This document shows, in pieces, positions 34,318-43,184 of a DNA stretch of 64,000 nt. The DNA comes from Treponema brennaborense (GTDB lineage Bacteria; Spirochaetota; Spirochaetia; Treponematales; Treponemataceae), in NCBI GenBank assembly GCA_023666275.1, contig JAMPCJ010000003.1, forward strand, positions 1-64,000, read 5' to 3'. The first letter of the stretch is position 1; every line of letters starts with the position of its first letter. The notes beneath the pieces are model-generated. The model did not search any database. It was not told the origin of the DNA and saw only the letters and a program-made list of their open reading frames with translations. The translations under genes were made by a program, and so were the position numbers.

Positions 34318-34383
34318 GGCTCATTGCGGCCGAAGTGAACGAAGCGGACGGAACGGAGAAATCTGTTCAAAGAAAGACCTCTC

Positions 34384-34537
34384 CATGCCGGGAGAAACGC
34401 ATTCACGTGACAGAGGAAACGTCTTCCCGTGGCAGGAGAAGAGCATTCGCGTGGCAGGGGAAACGTCTTCCCGTGGCAGGAGAAGAGCATTCGCGTGGCA
34501 CGGGAAATGCTTCACGCGGCAGAAGAAGCGCCGATCG
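34384..34537. repeat. seven 22-bp tandem repeats
   Basis: Units begin cgtggcag-like and alternate between two endings (aaacgtcttcc and agagcattcg), giving a 44-base higher period in the middle. Outer units at both ends are more degenerate. The unit length is not a multiple of three, so any reading frame changes from unit to unit. Confidence 0.85.
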
Positions 34538-34701
34538 CCGAAAAAACTGCGCTGCGCTTCGGTGTTTTATGCGCCGGCGGCAAATCCGCATCTGCGGACA
34601 ATTGCGGATATTTGCAAATGTTCTTTTAAAAACAGAAAAAGCATACAGAAAATATAATTGTCGTCGTCTGTTTTCATATAATTTTAATATGGAGGTGCTT
34701 T

Positions 34702-37047
34702 ATGCGCATTCATATTAAAGCAGGCTGTGCTGCCGTTGTTTTGATGCTTGCTGCATCCTGTGATTTTTCGGCACCCGAAACAGTCCAAGTATCAGCCGCG
34801 CCGACTTTTTCCGCATCTGCGGGAAATACCGATGTAAAAATTTCCTCATACATGACCTTGGCAGATATAAAGAAAAAACTGCGTTCTTCCGCGGAAACCG
34901 CTGAAATTTACAATTATATACCGGATAAAAAAAACAATGTTATGCAGTATGTTCTGCGGTATCCGCTGATAAATAAGCGTCCTGTTCCGCTTAATATTGC
35001 CGGCGTTATGGAAAACCTGAACGTTGTTGCCGATGTCGACAGGAATCTGCCCGATCAGACATTTTCCGTGCCTGATTTATCGATAAACAATCGGGAAATC
35101 GGTTCTGTGCCGCTGGATTTGCTGTCTTCTTTTCCGGGGCTTGGTTTGGGCGGCACTGTTGTATCCGGTGTTACACAAGTAATCGATAAAGAGGTGCATG
35201 CGGATATTCCGCTTCCGTCCGGCGCCGGATTTATTTCCGCGGATATAGCGGATAACGGCAGCAGAAAATCGGTGCTGAAAATTACCGTCAATGCGCCGTG
35301 CTTTTCGCAATGGCAGTCCGTGGAAAAACAAGTTCGTATTTCCGTCAGGCAGCCCGGCGGAATGAATATCGATAAGACATTTGCGGCATCTGCGCTTGGT
35401 CCGATTGTCATCGAAGAAAATCTCCGCGGGCAGAAAATGACCTCTGCGCCGTTGTCTGTGGAAACCCACATTACGCTGCGATTTAACAATTCGACAATCA
35501 TCATTTCTCCGTCGCCGGAAAATATTTCCGTGCAGGCAGATTTACGCATCGAAAAATTGGAAAATGTTATGCTGCAAACCGATTCTTCGCTTGCGGCTTC
35601 TCTTTCGCCGCCGCCGCTGCGGATTGCTGTTCCGCCGGAAATGAAAGAATGGATAGAAAGCATCACGTTTGAAGAACTCGGCTTTGAAATCGAAATTGAC
35701 AACGGACTGCCGAGCGGCAGCGATCTGTATGTTACGCTGACTGCGCCCGAATTCGGCATAACTTCCGATAACAGAAAAATATTCGGAAGCGGAACAAAAA
35801 CCGTGCAGCGGTATATGGCTCCGAAAAACTATCGGATGGTGCCGGACGCTATCGATGATTTTTCTGTTGAAACAAACATTGAAATACAAGGCTTGACAGA
35901 CAACGGTTTGCTGACGCTTTCCGGCATTATTCCCGGGAAGCCGGTTGCATTCAAATGCGATGTAAAAGGCATTTTTAATTTTTCGGAGGTCAAAGTAAAA
36001 ACAAACCAGAGATTTTCCGGGTCATTTCCGTCGGCATCGCAGTCATCTATTGATTTCAGCATCATCAAAGATTTATTCGGCGAAAAAGTCGAACTGGAAA
36101 CAATCCCGCTGTATCTGTTTGTTTCTTCGCCGGTACTGCAGGAGCTTTCCGCATTCAAAACTTCAGGCGGAAGCAGCATTTCCGGATTGGTGCGTGTTTC
36201 ATACAGTGAATCCGGTGTTCAAAAAACAGATTATCTTGTTTCCGATACGGGATATTCTCCCGCATCTCCTGATGATGCCGCTGCGCCGGCACAGGTTTAT
36301 TTGGTTCCGCCGCCGGACTTTGAGCATTTGACAGAAGATTTGTCCGTATATGCGGAAGAATATTTTGCCGGAAATCTTGACGACATGCGGAACAGTCTTT
36401 CATCGGATTCCGAAAATGCAAAAACTGCCGTAGATTTAGCGCGCGTTCTGAATAAATCGCCGGATAATATTAGGTTTGATTATGATTTCAGCGTCAATTC
36501 GGTGCAGCTGAGCGCCGCGGATATTGACGCGCTTAAAAAAATCGGCGGCGATGACTTAACTATTTCCGCGATTCTGGCAATTGCACTGCCTTTGAAACTG
36601 TCCGTGAAACAAACGGACGGATTAGCCGAAACCGAAATATACCAAATGGCGGACATTTTCTCTTCGGATTTGCTGGAGCGCCGTTCCGCAACGGACATTA
36701 CGGAAAATATGCAAACCGTTCTTGACGGTCTGAAATGTTTGCAGCTTGAAATCGCTTACGATAATGCGCTGCTGTCTTCCGATAAATTTTTCGCAGCAAA
36801 ATTATACGCGCTGGACAAGGGCAGCGGTTTTCAAAAAACTGCCGAATTGCGTGAAAAAAACGGCACAATTTTTATGGAACTTTCTGCTTCCGAAGTGAAA
36901 CAAATTTTAAATACGTATCCGTTTAAACCGGAATTGTCTTTGCGGGTTCCGCCCGGCAGTTATTTCATAGACCGCGCCGCATGTTTTAACGTAAACGTGA
37001 AAGTAAATATATCCGCCGATATAAATCGGCAGTTCACACTGAAATAA
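34702..37047 (+). CDS. large lipoprotein, module copy 1
   Basis: A 781-residue lipoprotein with lipobox LAASC and Cys20, then DFSAPE. The mature part is long, beta-rich and Ser-rich, with no enzyme motif. It is a paralogue of the protein at 38599-40857: shared landmarks in the same order are CDFSAPE, a SxASYM/L segment, MQYVLRYP/MQYAVRYP, NGLPSGSDLYVTLT/NKLPDGMDIDITLT, SSPVLQEL/SSPVLEQF, and a near-terminal PF-PELSL/PDVSLF stretch. GGAGG lies six bases before the ATG. The barrel-like partner gene follows 22 bases later, so lipoprotein and barrel are probably made together. A surface complex is a hypothesis. Confidence 0.8.
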   Translation: MRIHIKAGCAAVVLMLAASCDFSAPETVQVSAAPTFSASAGNTDVKISSYMTLADIKKKLRSSAETAEIYNYIPDKKNNVMQYVLRYPLINKRPVPLNIAGVMENLNVVADVDRNLPDQTFSVPDLSINNREIGSVPLDLLSSFPGLGLGGTVVSGVTQVIDKEVHADIPLPSGAGFISADIADNGSRKSVLKITVNAPCFSQWQSVEKQVRISVRQPGGMNIDKTFAASALGPIVIEENLRGQKMTSAPLSVETHITLRFNNSTIIISPSPENISVQADLRIEKLENVMLQTDSSLAASLSPPPLRIAVPPEMKEWIESITFEELGFEIEIDNGLPSGSDLYVTLTAPEFGITSDNRKIFGSGTKTVQRYMAPKNYRMVPDAIDDFSVETNIEIQGLTDNGLLTLSGIIPGKPVAFKCDVKGIFNFSEVKVKTNQRFSGSFPSASQSSIDFSIIKDLFGEKVELETIPLYLFVSSPVLQELSAFKTSGGSSISGLVRVSYSESGVQKTDYLVSDTGYSPASPDDAAAPAQVYLVPPPDFEHLTEDLSVYAEEYFAGNLDDMRNSLSSDSENAKTAVDLARVLNKSPDNIRFDYDFSVNSVQLSAADIDALKKIGGDDLTISAILAIALPLKLSVKQTDGLAETEIYQMADIFSSDLLERRSATDITENMQTVLDGLKCLQLEIAYDNALLSSDKFFAAKLYALDKGSGFQKTAELREKNGTIFMELSASEVKQILNTYPFKPELSLRVPPGSYFIDRAACFNVNVKVNISADINRQFTLK

Positions 37048-37069
37048 TCAAAAAAAGAGAGCATGAATT

Positions 37070-38323
37070 ATGAAGAAAAACAAATTGTGCATTTTGCTGC
37101 TTTTAAAAATCTTTTGTTCGCTTGCTGCGGAAATACAGCCTGCGGAACGCATTTTTGAAATAGGCGCGGATGTCTGTGCGTCTGCGCTGAATAATTATTT
37201 TTCATTCAATGATATTTTCAAAAAAACAATTACTGTGGATTTCGGCAATATGGCAGATTCGCTTGCCGAAAGCGGAAAATTTGCGCTTGGAGCAAATGCG
37301 TCGTCGCGGATTTTTATGCGGCTGAATTTGCCGCGTTTCCGCTTTTACGTAGGCGCAGGATTTGCGGCGTCGTCTTCGCTGGCGGTTCCGCAGAGTCTTG
37401 TGAAAGCTGTCGGACAGGGAATCTCTTCGAACCAGAATATTCACGGCGCATTGGGAAGCGGGGCGGATTTGTTTTTTTATGCGGAAACCGCGGTGAGCGT
37501 AAAAAAAGGTCTGTTCCTTTTTACGGTTTCTCCGGCGGTGTTCGCTCCCGTTGTTCATATCGAACACCCCGCTGCTTCGTTCAAATATATAAACCGCGCG
37601 GACGGACGCCTTTCTGCGGAAGCGGAAGTTTCCGCAGCGGTGTATTCTCGGACCGACGTACTGCATCTCGGTTTCGATTCGCTGCGTATTCAGGAAATTC
37701 TTTCCGGATTCGGCGCCGATTTTTCGCTGTCTGCGGAAATGGCGGTGCTGCCGTGTTTTGATGCCGGTATTTCGCTTGAAAATATTCCTGCCTTTCCGGC
37801 AAAAATGAAATACAAAACGTCATATACGAAAAAATTCACCGCCGACGTAAACGGAAATTTTCTTTCCGGCATTATTGACGGGGAAAAAATTTCCGATATG
37901 TTTGTGTTCAAAGAAAAAGGCAATTCCGATTCTGCCGTAACAATCGAAGAAAAAAATGTTATTTTTCGTCAGCTGAAATTCAGACTTTCCGGTGCATTCC
38001 GTCCGTTTGAAAACAGGCGCTTGTTTACGGTTATTCCTTCCGTTGTTTTTAAATTGAACAGATGCGGCGCGCTGACGATAGGCGCTTTTCAATCCGGCGT
38101 TTTTGATTTTTCCGTAAAAGCGCTTTTCCGTCCCGTATATTTTTTTACGGCAATGTCTTCTGTCGGATATACGGACAAAATATGGCAAATTCAAGCCGGT
38201 ACTGCATTTGATTTTCGGGTGTTTGAATTGGACCTCGCTGCCGCATTGTGCAGCCAGGACTTGAAGCGCTGTTTTGAATTATGCGGCGCGCAGGCGGCAG
38301 TCGGTATTCGCTTCGGATACTGA
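37070..38323 (+). CDS. predicted outer-membrane barrel protein, module copy 1
   Basis: A 417-residue exported protein with a signal peptide ending about residue 20 (CSLAAEIQPAE). Alternating strand pattern throughout (FEIGADVCASALNNYFSFND, FYVGAGFAASSSL, FTVSPAVFAPVVHIE) and a C-terminal aromatic end (AAVGIRFGY) fit an outer-membrane beta-barrel. It is a paralogue of 40983-42200, sharing ALNNYFSF/FSNNYFSF, VPQSL, FRPF-NR, YTDKIWQIQAG/YRDKIWMMQGG and the IRFGY/IRLGF end. It lies 22 bases after its lipoprotein partner. Possible channel or scaffold; not recognised further. Confidence 0.75.
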   Translation: MKKNKLCILLLLKIFCSLAAEIQPAERIFEIGADVCASALNNYFSFNDIFKKTITVDFGNMADSLAESGKFALGANASSRIFMRLNLPRFRFYVGAGFAASSSLAVPQSLVKAVGQGISSNQNIHGALGSGADLFFYAETAVSVKKGLFLFTVSPAVFAPVVHIEHPAASFKYINRADGRLSAEAEVSAAVYSRTDVLHLGFDSLRIQEILSGFGADFSLSAEMAVLPCFDAGISLENIPAFPAKMKYKTSYTKKFTADVNGNFLSGIIDGEKISDMFVFKEKGNSDSAVTIEEKNVIFRQLKFRLSGAFRPFENRRLFTVIPSVVFKLNRCGALTIGAFQSGVFDFSVKALFRPVYFFTAMSSVGYTDKIWQIQAGTAFDFRVFELDLAAALCSQDLKRCFELCGAQAAVGIRFGY

Positions 38324-38403
38324 TTCGTGCGTAAACCGCATTTTTATTCCTCCTTTTTCCTCTCCTGATTTTTCTCTTCCGCGCATTGCACTGATGCGTT
38401 TAC

Positions 38404-38427
38404 GCCGCAAAACATGCGGCAATTTTT
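38404..38427 (+). terminator. intrinsic terminator after module copy 1
   Basis: GCCGCA, five-base loop, TGCGGC, then AATTTTTT. It separates the two lipoprotein/barrel modules. Confidence 0.7.
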
Positions 38428-38455
38428 TATCGTTTTTACCGGAAAAAGATATTTA

Positions 38456-38483
38456 TTGACAAAATCGGAAAACGATTTATACT
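38456..38483 (+). promoter_or_regulatory. strong promoter of module copy 2
   Basis: TTGACA, 16 bases, TATACT: the best-matching sigma70-type promoter in the window. Transcription would start near 38490, about 109 bases before the start codon. Confidence 0.75.
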
Positions 38484-38489
38484 TATCTC

Positions 38490-38530
38490 GATAAAGCAGC
38501 ATTGTTTTTTGCTTTATCATATATTTTTTT
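38490..38530 (+). promoter_or_regulatory. hairpin plus T run at the predicted transcript 5' end
   Basis: GATAAAGCA (38490-38498) pairs with TGCTTTATC (38510-38518), followed five bases later by seven T (38524-38530). It could stabilise the mRNA 5' end or act as a leaky attenuator. Confidence 0.5.
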
Positions 38531-38598
38531 TGCGTGCGGAAATTGTACGCACAGTCAATGTTGATGAAGCCGCTGTAAAGCGGGTTTTTGGAAATTCC

Positions 38599-40857
38599 AT
38601 GAAAATTACAAAGATTATTGCCGCGGCAGCAATTTGTCTGCTGTTTGTGTTTGCGGCGTGCGATTTTTCCGCGCCGGAAAAACTGCGGATAAAAGCTTCC
38701 CCGCAGATTGATGTGGGAAGCACGGATTTTTCGCTTGCATCATATCTTTCGATAGAAAAAATGCGGGAACTTATGGGCGGCGCGAATATCGGCGGCGAAA
38801 ATGAAAATGACTCGGAAATACAAATTTTCGATTATCGTCCGTCGGCAGACGACAGCCTCATGCAGTATGCCGTCCGCTATCCGGTTTTCAAAGAAGTAAT
38901 TCCGCTCGATTTTATGTCGGCTTTTGATTTTGACGAAAAACTCGGAGAATCCGTCAATATGGAATTCGAAGTTCCTTCCGCGGACGAATATATAAACAAG
39001 CTGGAAAAATCCGCGGAATTTTATGTTCCCGAATCGAAATCCGAAAAAACATACAATCTTGAGAAAATTTCCGAATTGCTGCCGTCCGGTTATGAATGCA
39101 CATCGACAATTTCAATCGGAGATGTCGGCATGACGTTTTCGGAAGGTTCCGTGCTTTGCATCCAAATCGACAAAGTCGTGCCGGAATCGCTTTCCGCAAG
39201 CTATACGCTGACGCTGAATTCCATCCGCCTGTCTTGTGCGGGGCAAAATGTTGCGGAATTAAACGGTTCGTATGATTTAACCCGTTCCGCAGGAAATCGG
39301 CTGAATCTTGATGTCGGCGGCAGGAAACTGCAAGGCGATGTTGCTATCGATATTTCCGTTACGACGTCCGGCGGAAAAGAATTGAATGCGGAAAATTCTC
39401 GGATAAATCTTGCGAAAATGACCATGAACGTTTCCGCGGAAAACGCGAAAATTGCTTATCTGCATGACGTAAAAGTAGCGATGGACGAGGATTTCAAAGA
39501 AAAGCTTTCAAACGATTTAAGCATGGATATGCCGGAAAGCATGACGCAATGGATTGAGCGCGCGGAAGGAACTGCCTGCGTTGCAATCGATTTGGAAAAC
39601 AAGTTGCCGGACGGCATGGACATTGATATTACGCTTACGTCCGGTTTGCTTGCTATACAAGATACGAAATCATTTCCCGCCGGCGAAAAAACCGAGGAAA
39701 AATATGAAAGCACTCACACTGTAACAATCAATCCGCAAAACGGCGGGCAGTTTGATTTAAAGCTTGACATGAAGCTTACGGGATATGATGAAAGCGCCAA
39801 CGAAATGACCTTTGAAAAAATCGAGCCGGGCACAAAGATTACGCTTGACGGAACCGTAAGCTGCACATTCGATTTTGACGAACTGAAATTGATCGCAAAT
39901 CAATCATATTCGGGAAGTTATCCGTCCGAAGGCGAACAGGGACTCGATTTGAGTGCGCTCGGCGATTTCCTGCCGGAAGGACTTACGCTTGCCTCTGTGC
40001 CCGTATATGTGTATATGTCCTCTCCCGTCCTCGAACAATTTGACTCGATAAAAGACTCTGTTACCGGATTTGTGAAAGCTTCATATACAAGCGAAAGCGA
40101 GGGTGCAAAAACTTGTTTCTTAATCGGCACAGAAGATGGAAGCGGCGAAATTCAATTCGAAACGCCGCCGCAATTTTCCGCCGAAACGGAAACACTGGAG
40201 GTTGATTTGGCGCGGATACCTTGCAGCGGTCGTACCGAGTTTGCCGAAATCGTTAATTCCTCGCCCGCCGATCTTGCGTTTTCTTATGAATTTAATTTGG
40301 GAACAATCGATTTGCAGGAAGAAGATCTTGAACTGCTTGCAGATTCCGATCTTGACATGGAAATGTGTGTCGATCTTGTGATTGTTCTGCCGCTGGAGCT
40401 GAAAGCGGAAAGCGCCGATTCTTCCGGCGGTGTTCTGCTGAACATAAACGAATTTGCAGGCATCGAAGAAAATATTTCCGACCGCAGCGACTTATTCGGG
40501 CGCGGTTCGGCAGACGAAGAAACGGATGACATCCGCGATATTATTCACGGCTTAAAATCTCTCGGAATAAAACTCACTTGTCATGACATGATGTTTTCTT
40601 CGGGCGCTTCTTCCAAAGATGTGAAAATAATTCTTAAGCAGGATACTTTTGAAAAAGAATTATCCATGCCGAAAAGCGGAGAAAAATCCTCTGTATCGTT
40701 CAAAGTCGGAGAGGTGGACGAAATGCTTGATTTGTATCCGTTCTTTCCGGATGTGTCGCTGTTCATTCCCGACGGAACCTGGAAAGTTCCGCGTGATGCG
40801 AAAATCAATTTGGATATCGGCATTTCCGCTGATATCGATATGGAATATTCGTTGTGA
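38599..40857 (+). CDS. large lipoprotein, module copy 2
   Basis: A 752-residue lipoprotein, paralogue of 34702-37047. The start at ATG 38599 (MKITKIIAAAAICLLFVFAAC) gives a perfect signal peptide with lipidated Cys21; an upstream in-frame ATG at 38509 would disrupt it. Compared with copy 1 it is more acidic (many Glu/Asp) and has a different segment after MQYAVRYP. Repeated beta-type motifs alternate with short helices; no catalytic residues were found. The ribosome site is weak (GGAAA). A barrel-like partner follows after 125 bases. The long leader with a hairpin sets its expression apart from copy 1. Confidence 0.8.
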   Translation: MKITKIIAAAAICLLFVFAACDFSAPEKLRIKASPQIDVGSTDFSLASYLSIEKMRELMGGANIGGENENDSEIQIFDYRPSADDSLMQYAVRYPVFKEVIPLDFMSAFDFDEKLGESVNMEFEVPSADEYINKLEKSAEFYVPESKSEKTYNLEKISELLPSGYECTSTISIGDVGMTFSEGSVLCIQIDKVVPESLSASYTLTLNSIRLSCAGQNVAELNGSYDLTRSAGNRLNLDVGGRKLQGDVAIDISVTTSGGKELNAENSRINLAKMTMNVSAENAKIAYLHDVKVAMDEDFKEKLSNDLSMDMPESMTQWIERAEGTACVAIDLENKLPDGMDIDITLTSGLLAIQDTKSFPAGEKTEEKYESTHTVTINPQNGGQFDLKLDMKLTGYDESANEMTFEKIEPGTKITLDGTVSCTFDFDELKLIANQSYSGSYPSEGEQGLDLSALGDFLPEGLTLASVPVYVYMSSPVLEQFDSIKDSVTGFVKASYTSESEGAKTCFLIGTEDGSGEIQFETPPQFSAETETLEVDLARIPCSGRTEFAEIVNSSPADLAFSYEFNLGTIDLQEEDLELLADSDLDMEMCVDLVIVLPLELKAESADSSGGVLLNINEFAGIEENISDRSDLFGRGSADEETDDIRDIIHGLKSLGIKLTCHDMMFSSGASSKDVKIILKQDTFEKELSMPKSGEKSSVSFKVGEVDEMLDLYPFFPDVSLFIPDGTWKVPRDAKINLDIGISADIDMEYSL

Positions 40858-40982
40858 GGTTTATTGCGGCTCGCGGTATTCGGTGCGGGTGCGAATTGCA
40901 GATTGCGGCGCACGCGTGATTTAATTTAATGCAGGTTTGAACGCAGATGTTTCCTGCGGCAGCGCGTTTTTAAGGAATGTTT

Positions 40983-42200
40983 ATGAAGAAGTTTTTTTTG
41001 CTGACGGTGATGATTCATGCGGCTGTTTTGCTGTCGGCGGAAATTTCGCCGGCGCCGCGCCGTTATTTTGAAATAGGCACCGATATTTTCGGCGGTTTTT
41101 CAAACAATTATTTTTCTTTTTCGGATATTTTAACAGAAACAATCGAACTTGATTTTAACAAAATGTCCGAAACACTGAAATCAAACGGATTGATGATTGA
41201 TTCGGTTTTTGATGCGGGCGTTTTTATGAATTTGAATTTGCCGGTTTTCCGCTTGAATGCCTTTGCGGGTGTTGCCGGAAATTTCCTGTTTACGGTGCCG
41301 CAGTCTTTGTTTGACATAATTGCAAACGGCATTGAGTTTGATGACGAAATTTCCGGTTCGGCAGATATTTCCGCAGATGTTTTTTTTCAGGCAGGACTTG
41401 GGTTTTCCGCAAAAGTCGGAAAAGTCCGCTTCAAAGTAACGCCGGCTTTGTTCGTTCCGCTTATTCACATATCGGATTCCGCCTGGACGTATTCGCTTAA
41501 ATACGGACGCGATTCTGTTTTCGCGGAAACGGCGTTTTCGGCAGCGCTGTATTCGTCTGTCGATGAAAATATGGATATGGCGGAATTCTTTTCGAGTTAC
41601 GGTATTGATGTCGCAGTTGGTGCGGAAATGCCGGTTTTCCCGTGGCTGGATGCGGGTGTTGCCGTTGAAAATATTCCTATTTCTTCCGCAAAACTGAATT
41701 ATCGGCACACAGCCGAATCTTCGTATTCATGGAAAACAGATAAAAGCATTTTTGATACGATAACCGGCGATGATGATACAGATGCGGCAGAGGAAAGCGA
41801 TAGTTCTTCGAGCGAAGTTAAATCTGTGGAAGAAGCGCTGTGCCGGCAGCTCAGGCTTGTGCTGACAGCGGCGTTCCGTCCGTTTAATAATCGGGATTTA
41901 TTTGCGGTTACGGCTTCTGCGGCATTTAAATTCAACAGCGGTTCTGCGCTGACTATGAATTCAAGCAATGCCGCTATGCCGGATTTTCTTGTCAAAGTGG
42001 ATTTCCGTCCGATAAAATTGTTCGCGCTTCAAGCTGCGACTTCATACAGGGATAAAATCTGGATGATGCAGGGCGGGCTTATGCTTAATTTCCGCGTGTT
42101 TGAAATGGATCTCGCACTGGCAACCAGAAGCGGTTCGCTGCGCGGCTGCTTTACCGGAACCGGCATACAGGCAGGCATCGGTATCAGGCTTGGATTTTAG
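40983..42200 (+). CDS. predicted outer-membrane barrel protein, module copy 2
   Basis: A 405-residue exported protein. ATG 40983 is preferred over ATG 40977 because AAGGA sits seven bases before it but only one base before the other. The signal peptide ends near residue 18 (LLSAEISPAP). Barrel-like alternating strands and a C-terminal GIGIRLGF aromatic end match copy 1. An acidic Asp/Glu/Ser insert (DDDTDAAEESDSSSSE, about residues 263-280) is absent from copy 1 and probably forms an exposed loop or periplasmic turn. Confidence 0.75.
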   Translation: MKKFFLLTVMIHAAVLLSAEISPAPRRYFEIGTDIFGGFSNNYFSFSDILTETIELDFNKMSETLKSNGLMIDSVFDAGVFMNLNLPVFRLNAFAGVAGNFLFTVPQSLFDIIANGIEFDDEISGSADISADVFFQAGLGFSAKVGKVRFKVTPALFVPLIHISDSAWTYSLKYGRDSVFAETAFSAALYSSVDENMDMAEFFSSYGIDVAVGAEMPVFPWLDAGVAVENIPISSAKLNYRHTAESSYSWKTDKSIFDTITGDDDTDAAEESDSSSSEVKSVEEALCRQLRLVLTAAFRPFNNRDLFAVTASAAFKFNSGSALTMNSSNAAMPDFLVKVDFRPIKLFALQAATSYRDKIWMMQGGLMLNFRVFEMDLALATRSGSLRGCFTGTGIQAGIGIRLGF

Positions 42201-42307
42201 CCGCGCGCTGCATTTTGTGCTTGCGGGTGCGCTTTCCGCCCTCTGCTGAATTGGGAAACGGCGTGCGGCGTATTTTTTATACCGCAGGTGCCGTAACTGC
42301 GCTTTCG

Positions 42308-43120
42308 CTATATGCCGAAATGTGTTTCCAGATGCAAAGCGATGCCGTCTTCGTCGTTCGATTTTTCCGTGATAAAACGGGCTAGCCGTTTGATTTCTTC
42401 GCGCCCGTTGCACATGGCTACGCTGCATCCGGCGTATTTTATCATTGATTCATCATTCATGCTGTCGCCGAATGCAATAATATCCGCGGAGTCTATATGC
42501 AGTATTTGTTCCGCAAGAAAGCGCAGCGCTTCGCCTTTTCCGGAATGCGGCGGCAATACTTCCATAAAGTACGGTTTGCTCACAAAAACGGTCGCGGCAT
42601 CATTCAGTTCCGTCTTGAATTCCGCTTCGACTGCCGTGATAAATTCGGGATTTCCGGGAATAACCAATTTGTATACGCCGGAGGCAACAAGTTTTTCGTA
42701 GTCTTCCGGCACTATTATTTTCAGCTTGGACAAGTGAGAATCGCGCGCGGAAAATTCCGTTTCGCGGGAAACATAGATGCATGAATCTCCGTATATGTGG
42801 CACGAAAGTCCTGCCGCTTCGCACATGCGCCAGGCTTTTATTGCGGTATCCGGCGGCACCGTGCGTTCGTAGATTCTTTTCCCGCTGTCGGAAGTGATAA
42901 TTTCCGCTCCGTTGCTGCAGACGAGGTAGCTTTGCATCGTATTGCTGCCGATTCTCTGCGCAAACGGTTCCACTGCCCGCGGCGCACGCCCCGATGCGAT
43001 AACAGGCAGAAAACCTTTTGCCGCAGCCCGCCGAAGTGTGCACACTGTCCTGTCTGAAATAGATAAGTCTTTCCGCAAAAGCGTGTCGTCAAGATCCATT
43101 GCAAGTATTTTTAGTGCCAT
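42308..43120 (-). CDS. Cof-type HAD phosphatase
   Basis: A 270-residue HAD-superfamily hydrolase of the Cof/IIB class. Motif I is MDLDDTLL, the Ser/Thr motif lies in VIASGRAP, and motif IV is AFGDSMNDESMIKYAG, with the Lys in SGKGEALRFL. Such enzymes dephosphorylate sugar phosphates or cofactor intermediates; substrate is not predictable. The gene has no ribosome site. A TTGTAA-17-TATAAT promoter ends eight bases before the ATG, so the message is probably leaderless or nearly so. It diverges from the SGNH hydrolase across 64 bases. Confidence 0.92.
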   Translation of the reverse strand: MALKILAMDLDDTLLRKDLSISDRTVCTLRRAAAKGFLPVIASGRAPRAVEPFAQRIGSNTMQSYLVCSNGAEIITSDSGKRIYERTVPPDTAIKAWRMCEAAGLSCHIYGDSCIYVSRETEFSARDSHLSKLKIIVPEDYEKLVASGVYKLVIPGNPEFITAVEAEFKTELNDAATVFVSKPYFMEVLPPHSGKGEALRFLAEQILHIDSADIIAFGDSMNDESMIKYAGCSVAMCNGREEIKRLARFITEKSNDEDGIALHLETHFGI

Positions 43121-43128
43121 GACTGATG

Positions 43129-43178
43129 ATTATATCGATTAAAAAGACATTTTACAATTCAAGGTTTTTTGCTATGAT
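43129..43178. promoter_or_regulatory. back-to-back promoters with overlapping -35 boxes
   Basis: Plus: TTTACA (43151-43156), 16 bases, TATGAT (43173-43178), six bases, ATG 43185. Minus: TTGTAA (43157-43152), 17 bases, TATAAT (43134-43129), eight bases, ATG 43120. The -35 boxes share five bases. Both transcripts would be leaderless or nearly so. Confidence 0.7.
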
Positions 43179-43184
43179 ATTTGC

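Larger units (their letters stand above)
34128..34701. other. 574-base repeat-rich intergenic region
   Basis: Between proS and the large lipoprotein gene. It holds the proS promoter (34135-34164), two adjacent hairpins (34275-34317), seven 22-base tandem units (34384-34537) and the lipoprotein ribosome site (GGAGG at 34691-34695). Frames across it are made by the repeats and shift with the 22-base period, so no gene is called. Confidence 0.7.

Noticed and set aside
34384-34537. Possible CRISPR array
   Set aside because: The units are contiguous with no unique spacers, and no cas gene lies nearby.
34133-34657. Several overlapping frames in the spacer upstream of the large lipoprotein
   Set aside because: They are created by 22-base repeats and hairpins, change frame between units, and none has both a ribosome site and recognisable sequence.
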